Part shown: piece after piece, positions 1 to 7,222 of the stretch | How the letters are laid out: every line of letters starts with the position of its first letter | Numbering within the stretch: the first letter of the stretch is position 1 | Assembly (NCBI GenBank): GCA_036381195.1 | Contig: DASVDH010000112.1 | Location: 1-64,000, forward strand | DNA: 64,000 bases | Direction: 5' to 3' | From: RSA9 sp036381195 | GTDB lineage: Bacteria > Gemmatimonadota > Gemmatimonadetes > Longimicrobiales > RSA9 | Notes under the pieces: generated by a model | What the model was told of the DNA's origin: nothing | The model's input: only the letters and a program-made list of their open reading frames with translations | The model's database searches: none | Position numbers and translations under genes: made by a program

Positions 1-210
1 CGGCGTGTCCAGGCACCCGATCAGGTTCATCAGCGTCGACTTGCCCGACCCCGACGGACCCATCACCGCCACGTACTCGTTCCGCTCCACCACCAGATCC
101 ACACCCCTCAACGCATGCACCACCTCCGCTCCCACCACGTAATCCTTCCGCAGGCCGATGGTGCGGATGACGACGTCCGAGGCCGGGCGCTCCGAGCCGC
201 CGTGGCTCAC
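1..210 (-). CDS. MacB-like ABC transporter ATP-binding protein (N-terminal part, cut by window edge)
   Basis: Only about the first 70 residues are in the window; the gene runs off the left edge. After about 13 residues a typical LolD/MacB-type nucleotide-binding domain begins, and a Walker A motif GPSGSGKST is followed by LMNLIGCLD, the usual MacB-family sequence. The start is GTG at 210, which overlaps the stop of the TolC-like gene as GTGA, so translation is probably coupled. Such ATPases work in the cytoplasm, bound to a FtsX-like permease; with a TolC-type channel they form tripartite export pumps. The permease and periplasmic adaptor would be expected further left, outside the window. 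ABC family membership is certain; the substrate is unknown. Confidence 0.9.
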   Translation of the reverse strand, partial: MSHGGSERPASDVVIRTIGLRKDYVVGAEVVHALRGVDLVVERNEYVAVMGPSGSGKSTLMNLIGCLDTP

Positions 211-1538
211 AACTCCCTCCCGACCAGCGCCTCGAGCTGAGCCCGCGCGATCTGGTAGTCGTAGCGCGCCGCCACCCGGTCCAACTCGGCCTGCAGCAGA
301 TTGACCTGCGATGTGATCTGCTCGAGGATCGTCGAAGCACCCAGGCGGTAACGCTCCTGCTGCACGCGCAGGTCTTCTTCCGCAACGCGGACCGCTTCCC
401 CTGTCAGCGCGATCCGCTGCTCGGCCAGCCGCAGGTCCGCCAGCACCCGCTCGAGCTCCGCCCGAGCAGCCCGCCGCGCGTCCTCCAACTGCGCCCGCGC
501 CACGTCCGCCTCCACCTCCGCACGCTCGACGCTCGCCTCCCGCGCGAAACCGTTGAACAGCGGATACGAGAGGCTCAGGCGCATGCCCCAGCTCGTCCTG
601 CCGCCGTTCAGCGCCGCATTCTGGTTGAACCAGTCGTAGCCGCCCGAGAAACGCAGCGACGGGAAGTACGCTGTCCGCGCCGCTGCGACCCCGGCCTCCG
701 CGGACCGCGCCGCGCTCTCTGCCGCGCGCACCGACGGCGCGCTCTGCAGTACCATCGCCGCGAGCTCCTCATCGCTGACCGGCAACGGCCGCGGCTCCAG
801 CGGCTGTGTCAGCCGCGCGCCCACCGCGCCATCCACGCCGATCAGCCGCCCCAACGCGAAGGCCGCGGTGCGACGCTGGGCCTGCGCCTGCAGCAGCGCC
901 TGCCGCGCGTTGGCGATCTCGAGCTCCGCGCGCAGCACGTCGGAGCGCGTGGCGGTTCCTGCGTCCATCCGATGCTGCGCGGCCTCGAGCCCCTCTCTCG
1001 CCCGGTTCAGGCCCGCCTCCGCCACCCGGATCAGCTCATCCGCACGCAGCACGTCGAAGAACGCCTGCTTCACCGAGAGGATCACCGCGAAGCGCTGGTT
1101 CACCAGCGAAGCCTCCGCGGCCTCCGTCGCGGCCCGGGCACGACGCAGCTCCGCGCCCCGCCGGCCCGCCGTGAAGATGTCCAGACTGGCAGAAACCCCC
1201 GCGCTGTAGCTGTCGTTCGACCCCCTGACCGTCGTATTGGTCTGTGGGTTGAAACGCTCGGTGCTGGACAGGGACGCGCCGGAACTCAGCGACAGCGATG
1301 GCAGGAACGCTCCCCACGCCGTCCGCTCCCCCGCCTCCGCCGTCCGAACCGCACCCCGCCCCTGGATCAGCGACGGGTGGCTCTGCAGCGCCGCTGCCAC
1401 CGCCTCTTCCAGCGTGACCACCTTCTCGGCCTCCTGCCCAGCCGCTCGGCCCGGCACGAACGCGCCTGCCAGCGTTCCGGCCAGCCCGAGGAGACAGCCG
1501 GCGAGAAAGGCGAAACGTCCAGACAGCCTGCAACTCAT
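207..1538 (-). CDS. TolC family outer membrane efflux protein
   Basis: The 443-residue product starts with a Sec signal peptide (hydrophobic stretch about residues 8-28, probable cleavage near AAGQ at 32-35). Two tandem outer-membrane-efflux-protein repeats follow, about 44-230 and 255-440, rich in long amphipathic helices as in the TolC periplasmic tunnel, with a typical final segment ending in YDYQIARAQLEALVG. Length matches the family. It would form the trimeric outer-membrane exit duct of a tripartite pump. It overlaps the upstream LTXXQ gene by ATGA (1535-1538) and the downstream MacB-like ATPase by GTGA (207-210), which supports one polycistronic efflux unit. Substrate cannot be read from the sequence. 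Confidence 0.93.
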   Translation of the reverse strand: MSCRLSGRFAFLAGCLLGLAGTLAGAFVPGRAAGQEAEKVVTLEEAVAAALQSHPSLIQGRGAVRTAEAGERTAWGAFLPSLSLSSGASLSSTERFNPQTNTTVRGSNDSYSAGVSASLDIFTAGRRGAELRRARAATEAAEASLVNQRFAVILSVKQAFFDVLRADELIRVAEAGLNRAREGLEAAQHRMDAGTATRSDVLRAELEIANARQALLQAQAQRRTAAFALGRLIGVDGAVGARLTQPLEPRPLPVSDEELAAMVLQSAPSVRAAESAARSAEAGVAAARTAYFPSLRFSGGYDWFNQNAALNGGRTSWGMRLSLSYPLFNGFAREASVERAEVEADVARAQLEDARRAARAELERVLADLRLAEQRIALTGEAVRVAEEDLRVQQERYRLGASTILEQITSQVNLLQAELDRVAARYDYQIARAQLEALVGREL

Positions 1539-1966
1539 CGATCACGGCCTTTCCCCGAATGGTCCTGCTCGTGCGACCGGCGCCGGCGCTCGGCACGGAG
1601 CCGGTCGTACTCCGCACGCTGCTCCGGCGTGAGGAGGCTCCGGATCTCGGCGCGCGTCGAGTCCACGATCGCGCGCAGCGTGGGACCGTGCTCGTCCCAG
1701 AACGCCTGCGCCTTCCGCCGGCCTCGCTCGAGCACCGAGTCGATGCGCACGCGCTGCTCGGGCGTCAGATCGAGCTGCTCCAGCGTGCTGATGCGGTCCC
1801 GATCGCGTGACCTACCCCGGCCCTCCTCGCGCGCCGCCTGGGCAGGCGCGCGCGCCGTGAGCATGCGGTCGGTCGCGGCCCCGGCGAACGCACCGATGGC
1901 GAAGGTCGCGACCAGCAGAGCGAACCCCAGGAACCGCGCTTTCCGTGGGGAGCTCGCGAGCGTCAT
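1535..1966 (-). CDS. LTXXQ-motif (Spy/CpxP-like) membrane-anchored periplasmic protein
   Basis: The 143-residue product has an N-terminal transmembrane or signal segment (about residues 11-31) and then a charged, helical periplasmic part. LTPEQ occurs twice, at about 67-71 and 112-116, which is the signature spacing of the Spy/CpxP/LTXXQ family of periplasmic chaperones and stress sensors. ATG 1966 is chosen because it overlaps the stop of the putative anti-sigma gene as ATGA; the frame stays open further upstream but that part lies over the previous gene. In E. coli such proteins damp envelope-stress signalling or act as chaperones. Here it sits between a sigma/anti-sigma pair and a TolC channel, so a sensing role is plausible but inferred. 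Confidence 0.72.
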   Translation of the reverse strand: MTLASSPRKARFLGFALLVATFAIGAFAGAATDRMLTARAPAQAAREEGRGRSRDRDRISTLEQLDLTPEQRVRIDSVLERGRRKAQAFWDEHGPTLRAIVDSTRAEIRSLLTPEQRAEYDRLRAERRRRSHEQDHSGKGRDR

Positions 1967-2328
1967 GGCGCCTCTCCTTCGAGCACGAGGAGCATGTCCG
2001 ACGTCGTTGGCGCCCGCTGCTCGGAGATCCAGAGCGAGACCGGCGCCGAGAGCTCCAGGGCCTCCTCCAGCCCTGCCGTCGGCGGGGGCAGCGCGTCGCG
2101 GCTCCGGCCGAGGAACGCGAGCATCAGCGCCGCCGTCGCCGCGAGCACCAACCCGGCGGCGAGGCCCGGGCGCAGCCAATCGCCGAGCACGGCCATCACG
2201 CTGCGTGTCGCCGCGCGCCGCGCCAGCTCGGGTGCGGCGGCCCCCGTGATCGCCCGGACCAGCCGTTCCCACCGGACCGGATCGGTCGTCGGGTCGAGCG
2301 GGGAGAGGTCGATGGGATGCTCGTCCAT
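1963..2328 (-). CDS. Putative single-pass anti-sigma factor
   Basis: The 121-residue protein has a cytoplasmic N-terminal part of about 50 residues, one clear transmembrane helix (about 55-74, Ala/Leu rich) and a short periplasmic tail. No zinc-anti-sigma HxxxCxxC motif is present, so it is not a classical ZAS-domain protein. The call rests on topology and position: it starts inside the stop of an ECF sigma gene (TGATG, 2326-2330) and ends inside the start of the LTXXQ gene. Membrane-spanning anti-sigma factors encoded directly after ECF sigma genes are common. Function is inferred from context; it could also be an unrelated small membrane protein. Confidence 0.55.
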   Translation of the reverse strand: MDEHPIDLSPLDPTTDPVRWERLVRAITGAAAPELARRAATRSVMAVLGDWLRPGLAAGLVLAATAALMLAFLGRSRDALPPPTAGLEEALELSAPVSLWISEQRAPTTSDMLLVLEGEAP

Positions 2329-2879
2329 CAGCTTTCCTCCATGAGCTCGGCCCCGAGGCGGGCGCGTAGCTTCCTGCGCGCCTGGAACAGGTAAGCGCGC
2401 GCCGTGCTCTCGGGCACTCCCAGGTGGGCGGCGATTTCTCTGTGGCGCCAGCCCTCGAGATCGTGCAGCAGGAGCGCCTCGCGTTGGGGCACGCTCAGCT
2501 CCGTCATCGCCGCGAGGAGCCGCGAACGTAGCTCAGCCCGCTCGGCGCCTTGCGCGGTGTCCTGTCGGCCCGCGACCTGCGCGGCGTGCTCCAGCGCCAA
2601 GCTCCGGCGCACCGCCTGTGCGCGCTTCAGGTTCCGCGCCCGGTTCCGTACGATCTGGAGCAGCCAGCCCGCGAAGCGGTCCGGCCGGCGGCATTCCTCC
2701 AGGCGCTCGAGCGCCGTGAGGAAGGCATCCTGACAGACGTCCTCCGCGTCGGCCGGCTCTCCGACCACGGCCAGCGCGACCGCATATGCGGCACGCAGGT
2801 GACGGCGCACCAGCTCTTCGAAAGCGGATGCCTCGCCAGCGCGGGCACGCTCGACCAGGCGAGCATCGGCATCACGCAT
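2328..2879 (-). CDS. ECF-type RNA polymerase sigma factor
   Basis: The 183-residue product has the sigma region 2 helix set (about residues 15-85, with DAEDVCQDAFLTALERL and FAGWLLQIVRNRARNL) and a region 4 helix-turn-helix (about 118-166, with HREIAAHLGVPESTARAYLF). It lacks regions 1 and 3, as expected of extracytoplasmic-function sigma factors. ATG 2879 is preferred because the sigma2 fold starts immediately; an upstream in-frame ATG at 2969 would add 30 non-homologous residues. It is the first gene of a five-gene overlapping run with anti-sigma, LTXXQ protein, TolC channel and MacB ATPase. It probably controls envelope stress or efflux and may drive its own operon. Confidence 0.92.
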   Translation of the reverse strand: MRDADARLVERARAGEASAFEELVRRHLRAAYAVALAVVGEPADAEDVCQDAFLTALERLEECRRPDRFAGWLLQIVRNRARNLKRAQAVRRSLALEHAAQVAGRQDTAQGAERAELRSRLLAAMTELSVPQREALLLHDLEGWRHREIAAHLGVPESTARAYLFQARRKLRARLGAELMEES

Positions 2880-3728
2880 GTCTACTCTCTTGACACGGCT
2901 GCCACGCGAAACGTTGAAGCGGGAGAGCGTACGGGTGGACGACGCGGCCCCGCATGCGCCACGCCGCAAGCGCCCGCATCATCGGAAGATCCCGAAAGGG
3001 TGTGCCACGTTGCCCTCCGCCGCCTTCTCTCCGCAGCTCCGACGTACGAGGCATGGATCCTCTCGACCCGGTGCCGCAGGACGACGAGTCGGCGCAGGTC
3101 GTCACCCGCCAGCGCGAAGCGGGGGCCGTCACCCAGCCGATGACACCGGATCGCGTGCCGCGCGTTCGGCAAGTACACGTGGGGCCCGGCGAGGATCGGG
3201 CGCCGAGCGGGCCGGAGGCCGTGGTGACGGCGAACCCGGACGTGGCGCGGGCCGGCGGGCCCTCCGCGCACCGGCCGGTGATCGTCCCTGCTCGGGAGCC
3301 GAGCGGAGCCTCCGCCGGGTCGGCCGCCACGCACGTCGCCGTGATCACGAGCACGGTGGTCGGCGACGCATCGATCGTGAAGGCGGTCCGGAGCGTCGGG
3401 GGCGTTCACGGGCGGTCACCTCCGGGAAGTCCTGCCGCAGCCGGTGCTGGCTGGAAACGCGGGCAAGATGGCCGCGCGGCGGACCCACAACAAGGGATCC
3501 CCCGACGCCGCGTCTGTCGCTTTCCGGGCGGTGGATGGGTGCGTGGAGAGCGCGGCGGCCGCGCCGGCGGGGCGCGGCCGCTTCCCGCGCGGCGGCGCCC
3601 AGCCGCGTGTGCCCGCCCCCGGTGCGCCGTGCCGGCCGGCGGCCCGTTCGGCGTTTTCTATGGACGCCGGCGGGCCGTCGTGCCGCCCATCGTGCACCGG
3701 GGGCGGAAGGGCTGCGGCGGCGGGGAGT
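2880..3728. other. 849-bp stretch without a confident gene
   Basis: No frame here has a recognisable domain. A plus-strand frame from ATG 3053 to about 3430 has G or C at almost every third position, unlike the rest of the gap, but its translation is low-complexity and loses any protein-like character beyond about 3430. The reverse frame in the same register is also open. The right part (3480-3728) is extremely GC-rich with short inverted repeats. The promoter of the ECF sigma operon must lie at the left end. Confidence 0.5.
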
Positions 3729-4298
3729 TCAGGGGCGTCCCAGCGCCTGCTGGATGCGCTCCGCGTGTTGCAGGTGGTCGACGATCGTGGGCCGCAGCGA
3801 CGCGATCAGGTTCTCGAGCCGCCTGTCCCGTGCAGCGGGCAGCAGCGCCTCGTCAATGGTTTCCAGCAGCCAGCGGTGCATGTTGACCTGGTTGGTGATG
3901 TAGGCGCGGTCGAAGTCGGCGCCCGTCCGAACCTGGAGGGACTGCCGCGCCCTCTGCGCCGAGGTCTGGATCTGGTTGGTGGTCTCATCCGGCTGCATCC
4001 CGGTGCGTGCCGCCACCTGCATGAGGCGTTGGTTCGCGTCGCTGTGATCGTTGATCATCCGTTGCGCGAACTGCCGCACCGCGGGGTTCGTCGACCGGGT
4101 CAGTGCGAGCTGCGCCTCGCCGATCTCGGCGTTGTTCGCGGTGGTGAAGATCGAGGTGACGTTGGCGTCCGAGAGCACGGCGCGCGGCGCCGGCTGGCCG
4201 TCCACGTCCGCCCTCGGGCCTCCGCAGCCGGCGAGCAGCAGGAGCGCGGCGGTCGGCGCGAGCAGGGCATCACGACGGGTAGGGATTCTGAGGGCCAT
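3729..4298 (-). CDS. DUF4142 lipoprotein
   Basis: The 189-residue product has a lipoprotein signal peptide with lipobox LAGC, modified Cys at about residue 25. A helical DUF4142 domain covers about 45-185, with NNAEIGEAQLALTRS and MINDHSDANQRL as the recognisable helices. DUF4142 is a ferritin-like four-helix fold of unknown activity, usually exported. Start ATG 4298 is supported by a strong Shine-Dalgarno GAGGAGG ending four bases upstream (4303-4309); the frame is open further upstream but without homology. The protein would be attached to the inner or outer membrane on the periplasmic side. No neighbouring gene gives a clue to its role. Confidence 0.85.
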   Translation of the reverse strand: MALRIPTRRDALLAPTAALLLLAGCGGPRADVDGQPAPRAVLSDANVTSIFTTANNAEIGEAQLALTRSTNPAVRQFAQRMINDHSDANQRLMQVAARTGMQPDETTNQIQTSAQRARQSLQVRTGADFDRAYITNQVNMHRWLLETIDEALLPAARDRRLENLIASLRPTIVDHLQHAERIQQALGRP

Positions 4299-4433
4299 TG
4301 AACCTCCTCGGGTCCTCCGGCCGGCGCCTCCGGCCGGTCGGGGCCCAGCGGGGTGCAAGACGCGGCCCAGGCGGCGGCGCGGACGCCCAGAGCCCCCGCC
4401 GCCACACGGAGTGGCGTCAGTGCCGGCGCCCGC

Positions 4434-4568
4434 GCACGCTCCCCGCTCGCACGGCAGGCCTCACCTCGCGACGGGCTCGCACGCTCCCGGCACGTACGGC
4501 GGGCCTCAGCTCGCCGCGGGCTCGCACGGTCCCGGCCCGCACGGCGGGCCTCACCTCGCGGCGCCCGC
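4434..4568. repeat. Three 45-bp tandem repeats
   Basis: Three head-to-tail imperfect copies of exactly 45 bp begin at 4434, 4479 and 4524. Each starts GCACGSTCCC and contains ACGGCRGGCCTCASCTCGC. The third copy overlaps the last codons of the DUF2267 gene, and the array extends into the spacer towards the DUF4142 gene. Since 45 is a multiple of three, the array is open in several frames; on the plus strand it would read as a His/Gly/Pro-rich 15-residue repeat. Confidence 0.85.
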
Positions 4569-5027
4569 GCCCGGGCCGGCCGGTCCGCCCGCGGCGCCCG
4601 CCGTCTTCCTGCCGGGCCACTCCTCGCCTCGCCACAGCGCCCGGAGCCCCGGAGAGAGCCCGTCCTCCAGCCGGCGCGCCTGCTCTTCCGGGATCACCTC
4701 GCAGAGCGCCCCGAGCACGGCGCACGTGGCGCGCTCCGCCTCGGCGACGCCGGACAGCCGCGCCAGGGCCCGCACCCGCCTCACGAAATCCTCGTACTCG
4801 AGCTCCTCCTCCCCACCGGACACGTGGGTCCCGGGCTCGGCTCCCGGTAGCGACCAGATGTAGCCGAGATCGGAGGGCAGGGCACGCTCCAGGTCGTGCG
4901 CTTCCGCGGGGCGGATACGGCTGCGCAGGACGAGCAGCACGGAGGAGGCGATCTCGCGCTCCCGATCCCGATCGACCTCGGGGAGCCGCCGCTCGAGAGC
5001 ATGCCAGAACCCGCGTACATCTCGCAT
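4551..5027 (-). CDS. DUF2267 family protein
   Basis: The 158-residue product is a DUF2267 protein, recognised by LPSDLGYIW, the YEDFVRRVRALA helix and the EEQARRLEDGLSPGLRALW segment; the domain covers about residues 5-128. The tail (about 130-158) is an Ala/Gly/Pro-rich low-complexity stretch that runs into the 45-bp tandem repeat. The start ATG 5027 has a good AGGAGG Shine-Dalgarno about 6 bases upstream. DUF2267 proteins are small soluble proteins of unknown function that often come in tandem domains. The repeat array at the 3' end suggests the stop codon and tail vary between strains. Confidence 0.8.
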   Translation of the reverse strand: MRDVRGFWHALERRLPEVDRDREREIASSVLLVLRSRIRPAEAHDLERALPSDLGYIWSLPGAEPGTHVSGGEEELEYEDFVRRVRALARLSGVAEAERATCAVLGALCEVIPEEQARRLEDGLSPGLRALWRGEEWPGRKTAGAAGGPAGPGAGAAR

Positions 5028-5093
5028 CCGCGCCTCCTGATCCGGAGGTGTGCGAACGAGAGCGACTGCGGCGCCGCCCTCTGCATCGAGCAG

Positions 5094-5165
5094 AGGCCGG
5101 GGGCGGAATCGAACCGCCGTCCGCGGGGGCTTTGGCCCCGAGCTCTCCCACTGAGCTACCCGGCC
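5094..5165 (-). tRNA. Unusual Phe-like tRNA (anticodon AAA, C33) or tRNA pseudogene
   Basis: Read on the minus strand, a full cloverleaf forms: perfect 7-bp acceptor stem GGCCGGG/CCCGGCC, TA, 4-bp D stem GCTC/GAGC with loop AGTGGGA, 5-bp anticodon stem CGGGG/CCCCG, 5-base variable region, and T arm GGCGG-TTCGATT-CCGCC. The discriminator is T and no CCA is encoded. The acceptor and T arms resemble bacterial tRNA-Phe. The 7-base anticodon loop is CCAAAGC (5129-5135), so position 33 is C instead of the near-invariant U and the anticodon reads AAA. C33 and G37 could pair and close the loop. No convincing promoter is seen upstream, in contrast to the tRNA-Met below. It may be a pseudogene or a non-decoding tRNA. 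Confidence 0.7.
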
Positions 5166-5344
5166 GGTACGCGCCGACCACGGTGCCCGCAGTCACCGGC
5201 CGGGGAACCCACCCGGCCGCGCCCGAGCGGGATCCCGGCGCGGCACCGGCGGTCGCGCGCGCCATCCATTGGCGAAGGATCTGCAATAAGCCGACCAGAT
5301 CGACCCCGCCGGAGGGGTGCTCGCGCGTTCGCGGGTGTGGGTGC

Positions 5345-7138
5345 TCAGTGCGCGGAGGCCACCGGAGCTGAACCCGTGCCGGCCTCGTAGACGACGCGAC
5401 CCGCCACAATCGTCGCGACGATGCGCCCGTCCAGCAGCCGCGCCGGATCGCGGATGCCGGCAACGAAGGGATCCAGGTCCAGGAGGGTGAGATCGGCGAG
5501 CCGACCGGGGGCGATCACGCCCAGCTCTCCTTCGAGGTGCGAGGCGTACGCCGCCCACGTGGTGTACGCGCGCACCGCCTCCTCGGGCGTCAGCCGTTGC
5601 CGCGCGTACCAGCCCATCGGGGGCTGCAGCTCCCGATCCCGGCGAGTGATCGCCGAATGCAGGCCGTAGAAGATGTTGTGGTCGGAGCCGGGCAGGTCCG
5701 AGCTGAACACCAGGCGTGCGCCCCGCCTCCGCAGCGTGCGCCACGCGTAGGCGCCCCTGATGCGGTGAGGTCCGAGCCGCGCTTCCGCCCACGCCTTGTC
5801 CTCCACGGCGTGCGTGGGCTGCATCGAGGCGATGATCCCGAGCTCGGCGAAGCGTCCGAAGTCCCGGGGATGCACCACCTGAGCGTGCTCGATGCGGTGC
5901 CGTGCCGCGCGCAGTTCTGGCGCCTCCGCAAACACGCGCGCGTAGAAGTCGAGCACTGCGCGGTTCGCTGCGTCGCCGATGGCATGGATGGCGGCCTGGA
6001 AGCCGCGCCCCATGAGCGCGGAGACCCGGGCCTCGTCGAAGCCGGCCTCTCTCCCGCTCACGCCGCGGTAGCCCGGCCGGTCCGTGTAATCCTCGAGCAG
6101 CCGCGCGCCGCGGGAGCCCAGGGCGCCGTCGTAGAACGCCTTCACCCCGGCGACGCGCAGCCACGCGGTACGGGCCGTGTCCGGACCGCGGGCGAGCCAC
6201 GCATCCGCCAGGGCCGTATCCCGCACGGAAAGCATGACGAACACCCGCACCGGCAGGCGGCCCGCCGAATCCAGACGGGCCAGCGCCGCGAGCGTCGCCG
6301 AGTCCGCGCCGGCCTCGTGCACCATCGTGTAGCCGGAGCGCGCGACCTCCGCGAGGGCAGCCGCGATGCTTGCCTCGAGCTCCGCCGCCGTCGGGGGCGG
6401 GATCGCGGCCTCCAGCAGCGACACCGCGCGGTTCAGGAGCAAGCCCGTCGGCTCCCCCCGCCGGTCCCGCCGGATCTGGCCGCCGCGCGGCGCCCGCGTC
6501 CGGCGCGTGATCCCCGCGCGCTCCAGGGCAAGCCGGTTGGCCCAGCCCGCGTAGCCGTGCAGCCCGCGAAGGTACACCGGGTGGTCGGGCACGCGCTCGC
6601 TGAGCAGCCGGTTGTCCGGGTAGCGGTCCGCCCACGCCCCCTCGTCCCAGCCGTACCCCACGATCCACTCGCCCGGCGGCAGCTTCGCCGCGTGCTCCGC
6701 CACGCGCTCCACCGCCTCCGCTTCGCTCGTCACGCCCACCAGGTTCACCTGCGTGAGGGACTCACCCAGCGCGCTCAGATGGACGTGCGCGTCCACCAGC
6801 CCCGGGATCAGCGTGCCGCCAGCCGCGTCCAGCACGCGCGTCCCCTCCCCCCTGAACCGCTCCGCCTCTGCCGTGGACCCCACGAAGAGGATGCGGCCGT
6901 CCCGGATCGCGACCGCTTCCGCGTCCGGCCGCCAGCCCTCCTCTCGATCGAATGGCGCGTCGGGAGCGGGGGTTCCGTCCGCCGCCGGCTCGCCCCATGC
7001 GAGCGTGTACACGCGCGCATTCACGATTAGCAGGTCGGCCTCCGGCGCGGGCGCCGGCGCGGCACAACCCTGAAGCGTCGCGGTCACCAGTCCGAGGACG
7101 ACGGCCGGCGCACCGGCCTCCGGACGGAACGGCCTCAT
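5345..7138 (-). CDS. Amidohydrolase family 3 (YtcJ-like) lipoprotein
   Basis: The 597-residue product has a lipobox (LQGC) near residue 25 and then an amidohydrolase-3 fold. Visible features are the entry strand GGTLIPGLVDAHVHLS with the metal-binding HxH, a candidate metal-bridging Lys in VKAFYDGALGSRG, AIHAIGDAANR, RIEHAQ, and FSSDLPGS with the catalytic-type Asp. The C-terminal composite beta domain returns at about 545-590. YtcJ-like enzymes are metal-dependent hydrolases of unknown substrate, often annotated as amidohydrolases acting on C-N bonds. The lipoprotein signal places it outside the cytoplasmic membrane. The start ATG 7138 gives the signal peptide; the longer open frame does not. 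It is followed by the odd tRNA. Confidence 0.88.
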   Translation of the reverse strand: MRPFRPEAGAPAVVLGLVTATLQGCAAPAPAPEADLLIVNARVYTLAWGEPAADGTPAPDAPFDREEGWRPDAEAVAIRDGRILFVGSTAEAERFRGEGTRVLDAAGGTLIPGLVDAHVHLSALGESLTQVNLVGVTSEAEAVERVAEHAAKLPPGEWIVGYGWDEGAWADRYPDNRLLSERVPDHPVYLRGLHGYAGWANRLALERAGITRRTRAPRGGQIRRDRRGEPTGLLLNRAVSLLEAAIPPPTAAELEASIAAALAEVARSGYTMVHEAGADSATLAALARLDSAGRLPVRVFVMLSVRDTALADAWLARGPDTARTAWLRVAGVKAFYDGALGSRGARLLEDYTDRPGYRGVSGREAGFDEARVSALMGRGFQAAIHAIGDAANRAVLDFYARVFAEAPELRAARHRIEHAQVVHPRDFGRFAELGIIASMQPTHAVEDKAWAEARLGPHRIRGAYAWRTLRRRGARLVFSSDLPGSDHNIFYGLHSAITRRDRELQPPMGWYARQRLTPEEAVRAYTTWAAYASHLEGELGVIAPGRLADLTLLDLDPFVAGIRDPARLLDGRIVATIVAGRVVYEAGTGSAPVASAH

Positions 7139-7222
7139 CTCAACGTTCCTGGAATGAAGCGAGCCGGGGAGCGGCGCCAGTATGGCGCCCCTCCCCGCAC
7201 CGCGCAAGAACAGCCGGGCGGA

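Noticed and set aside
2890..2918. TTGACA on the plus strand near 2890 as a promoter
   Set aside because: No suitable -10 at 16-18 bp and no plus-strand gene follows with a credible start.
3416..3697. Minus-strand open frame in the gap before the sigma operon
   Set aside because: The 93-residue product is low-complexity, with no Shine-Dalgarno and no homology that I can recognise.
4434..4568. 45-bp repeats as a CRISPR array
   Set aside because: The units are directly adjacent without spacers, and copies vary along their whole length.
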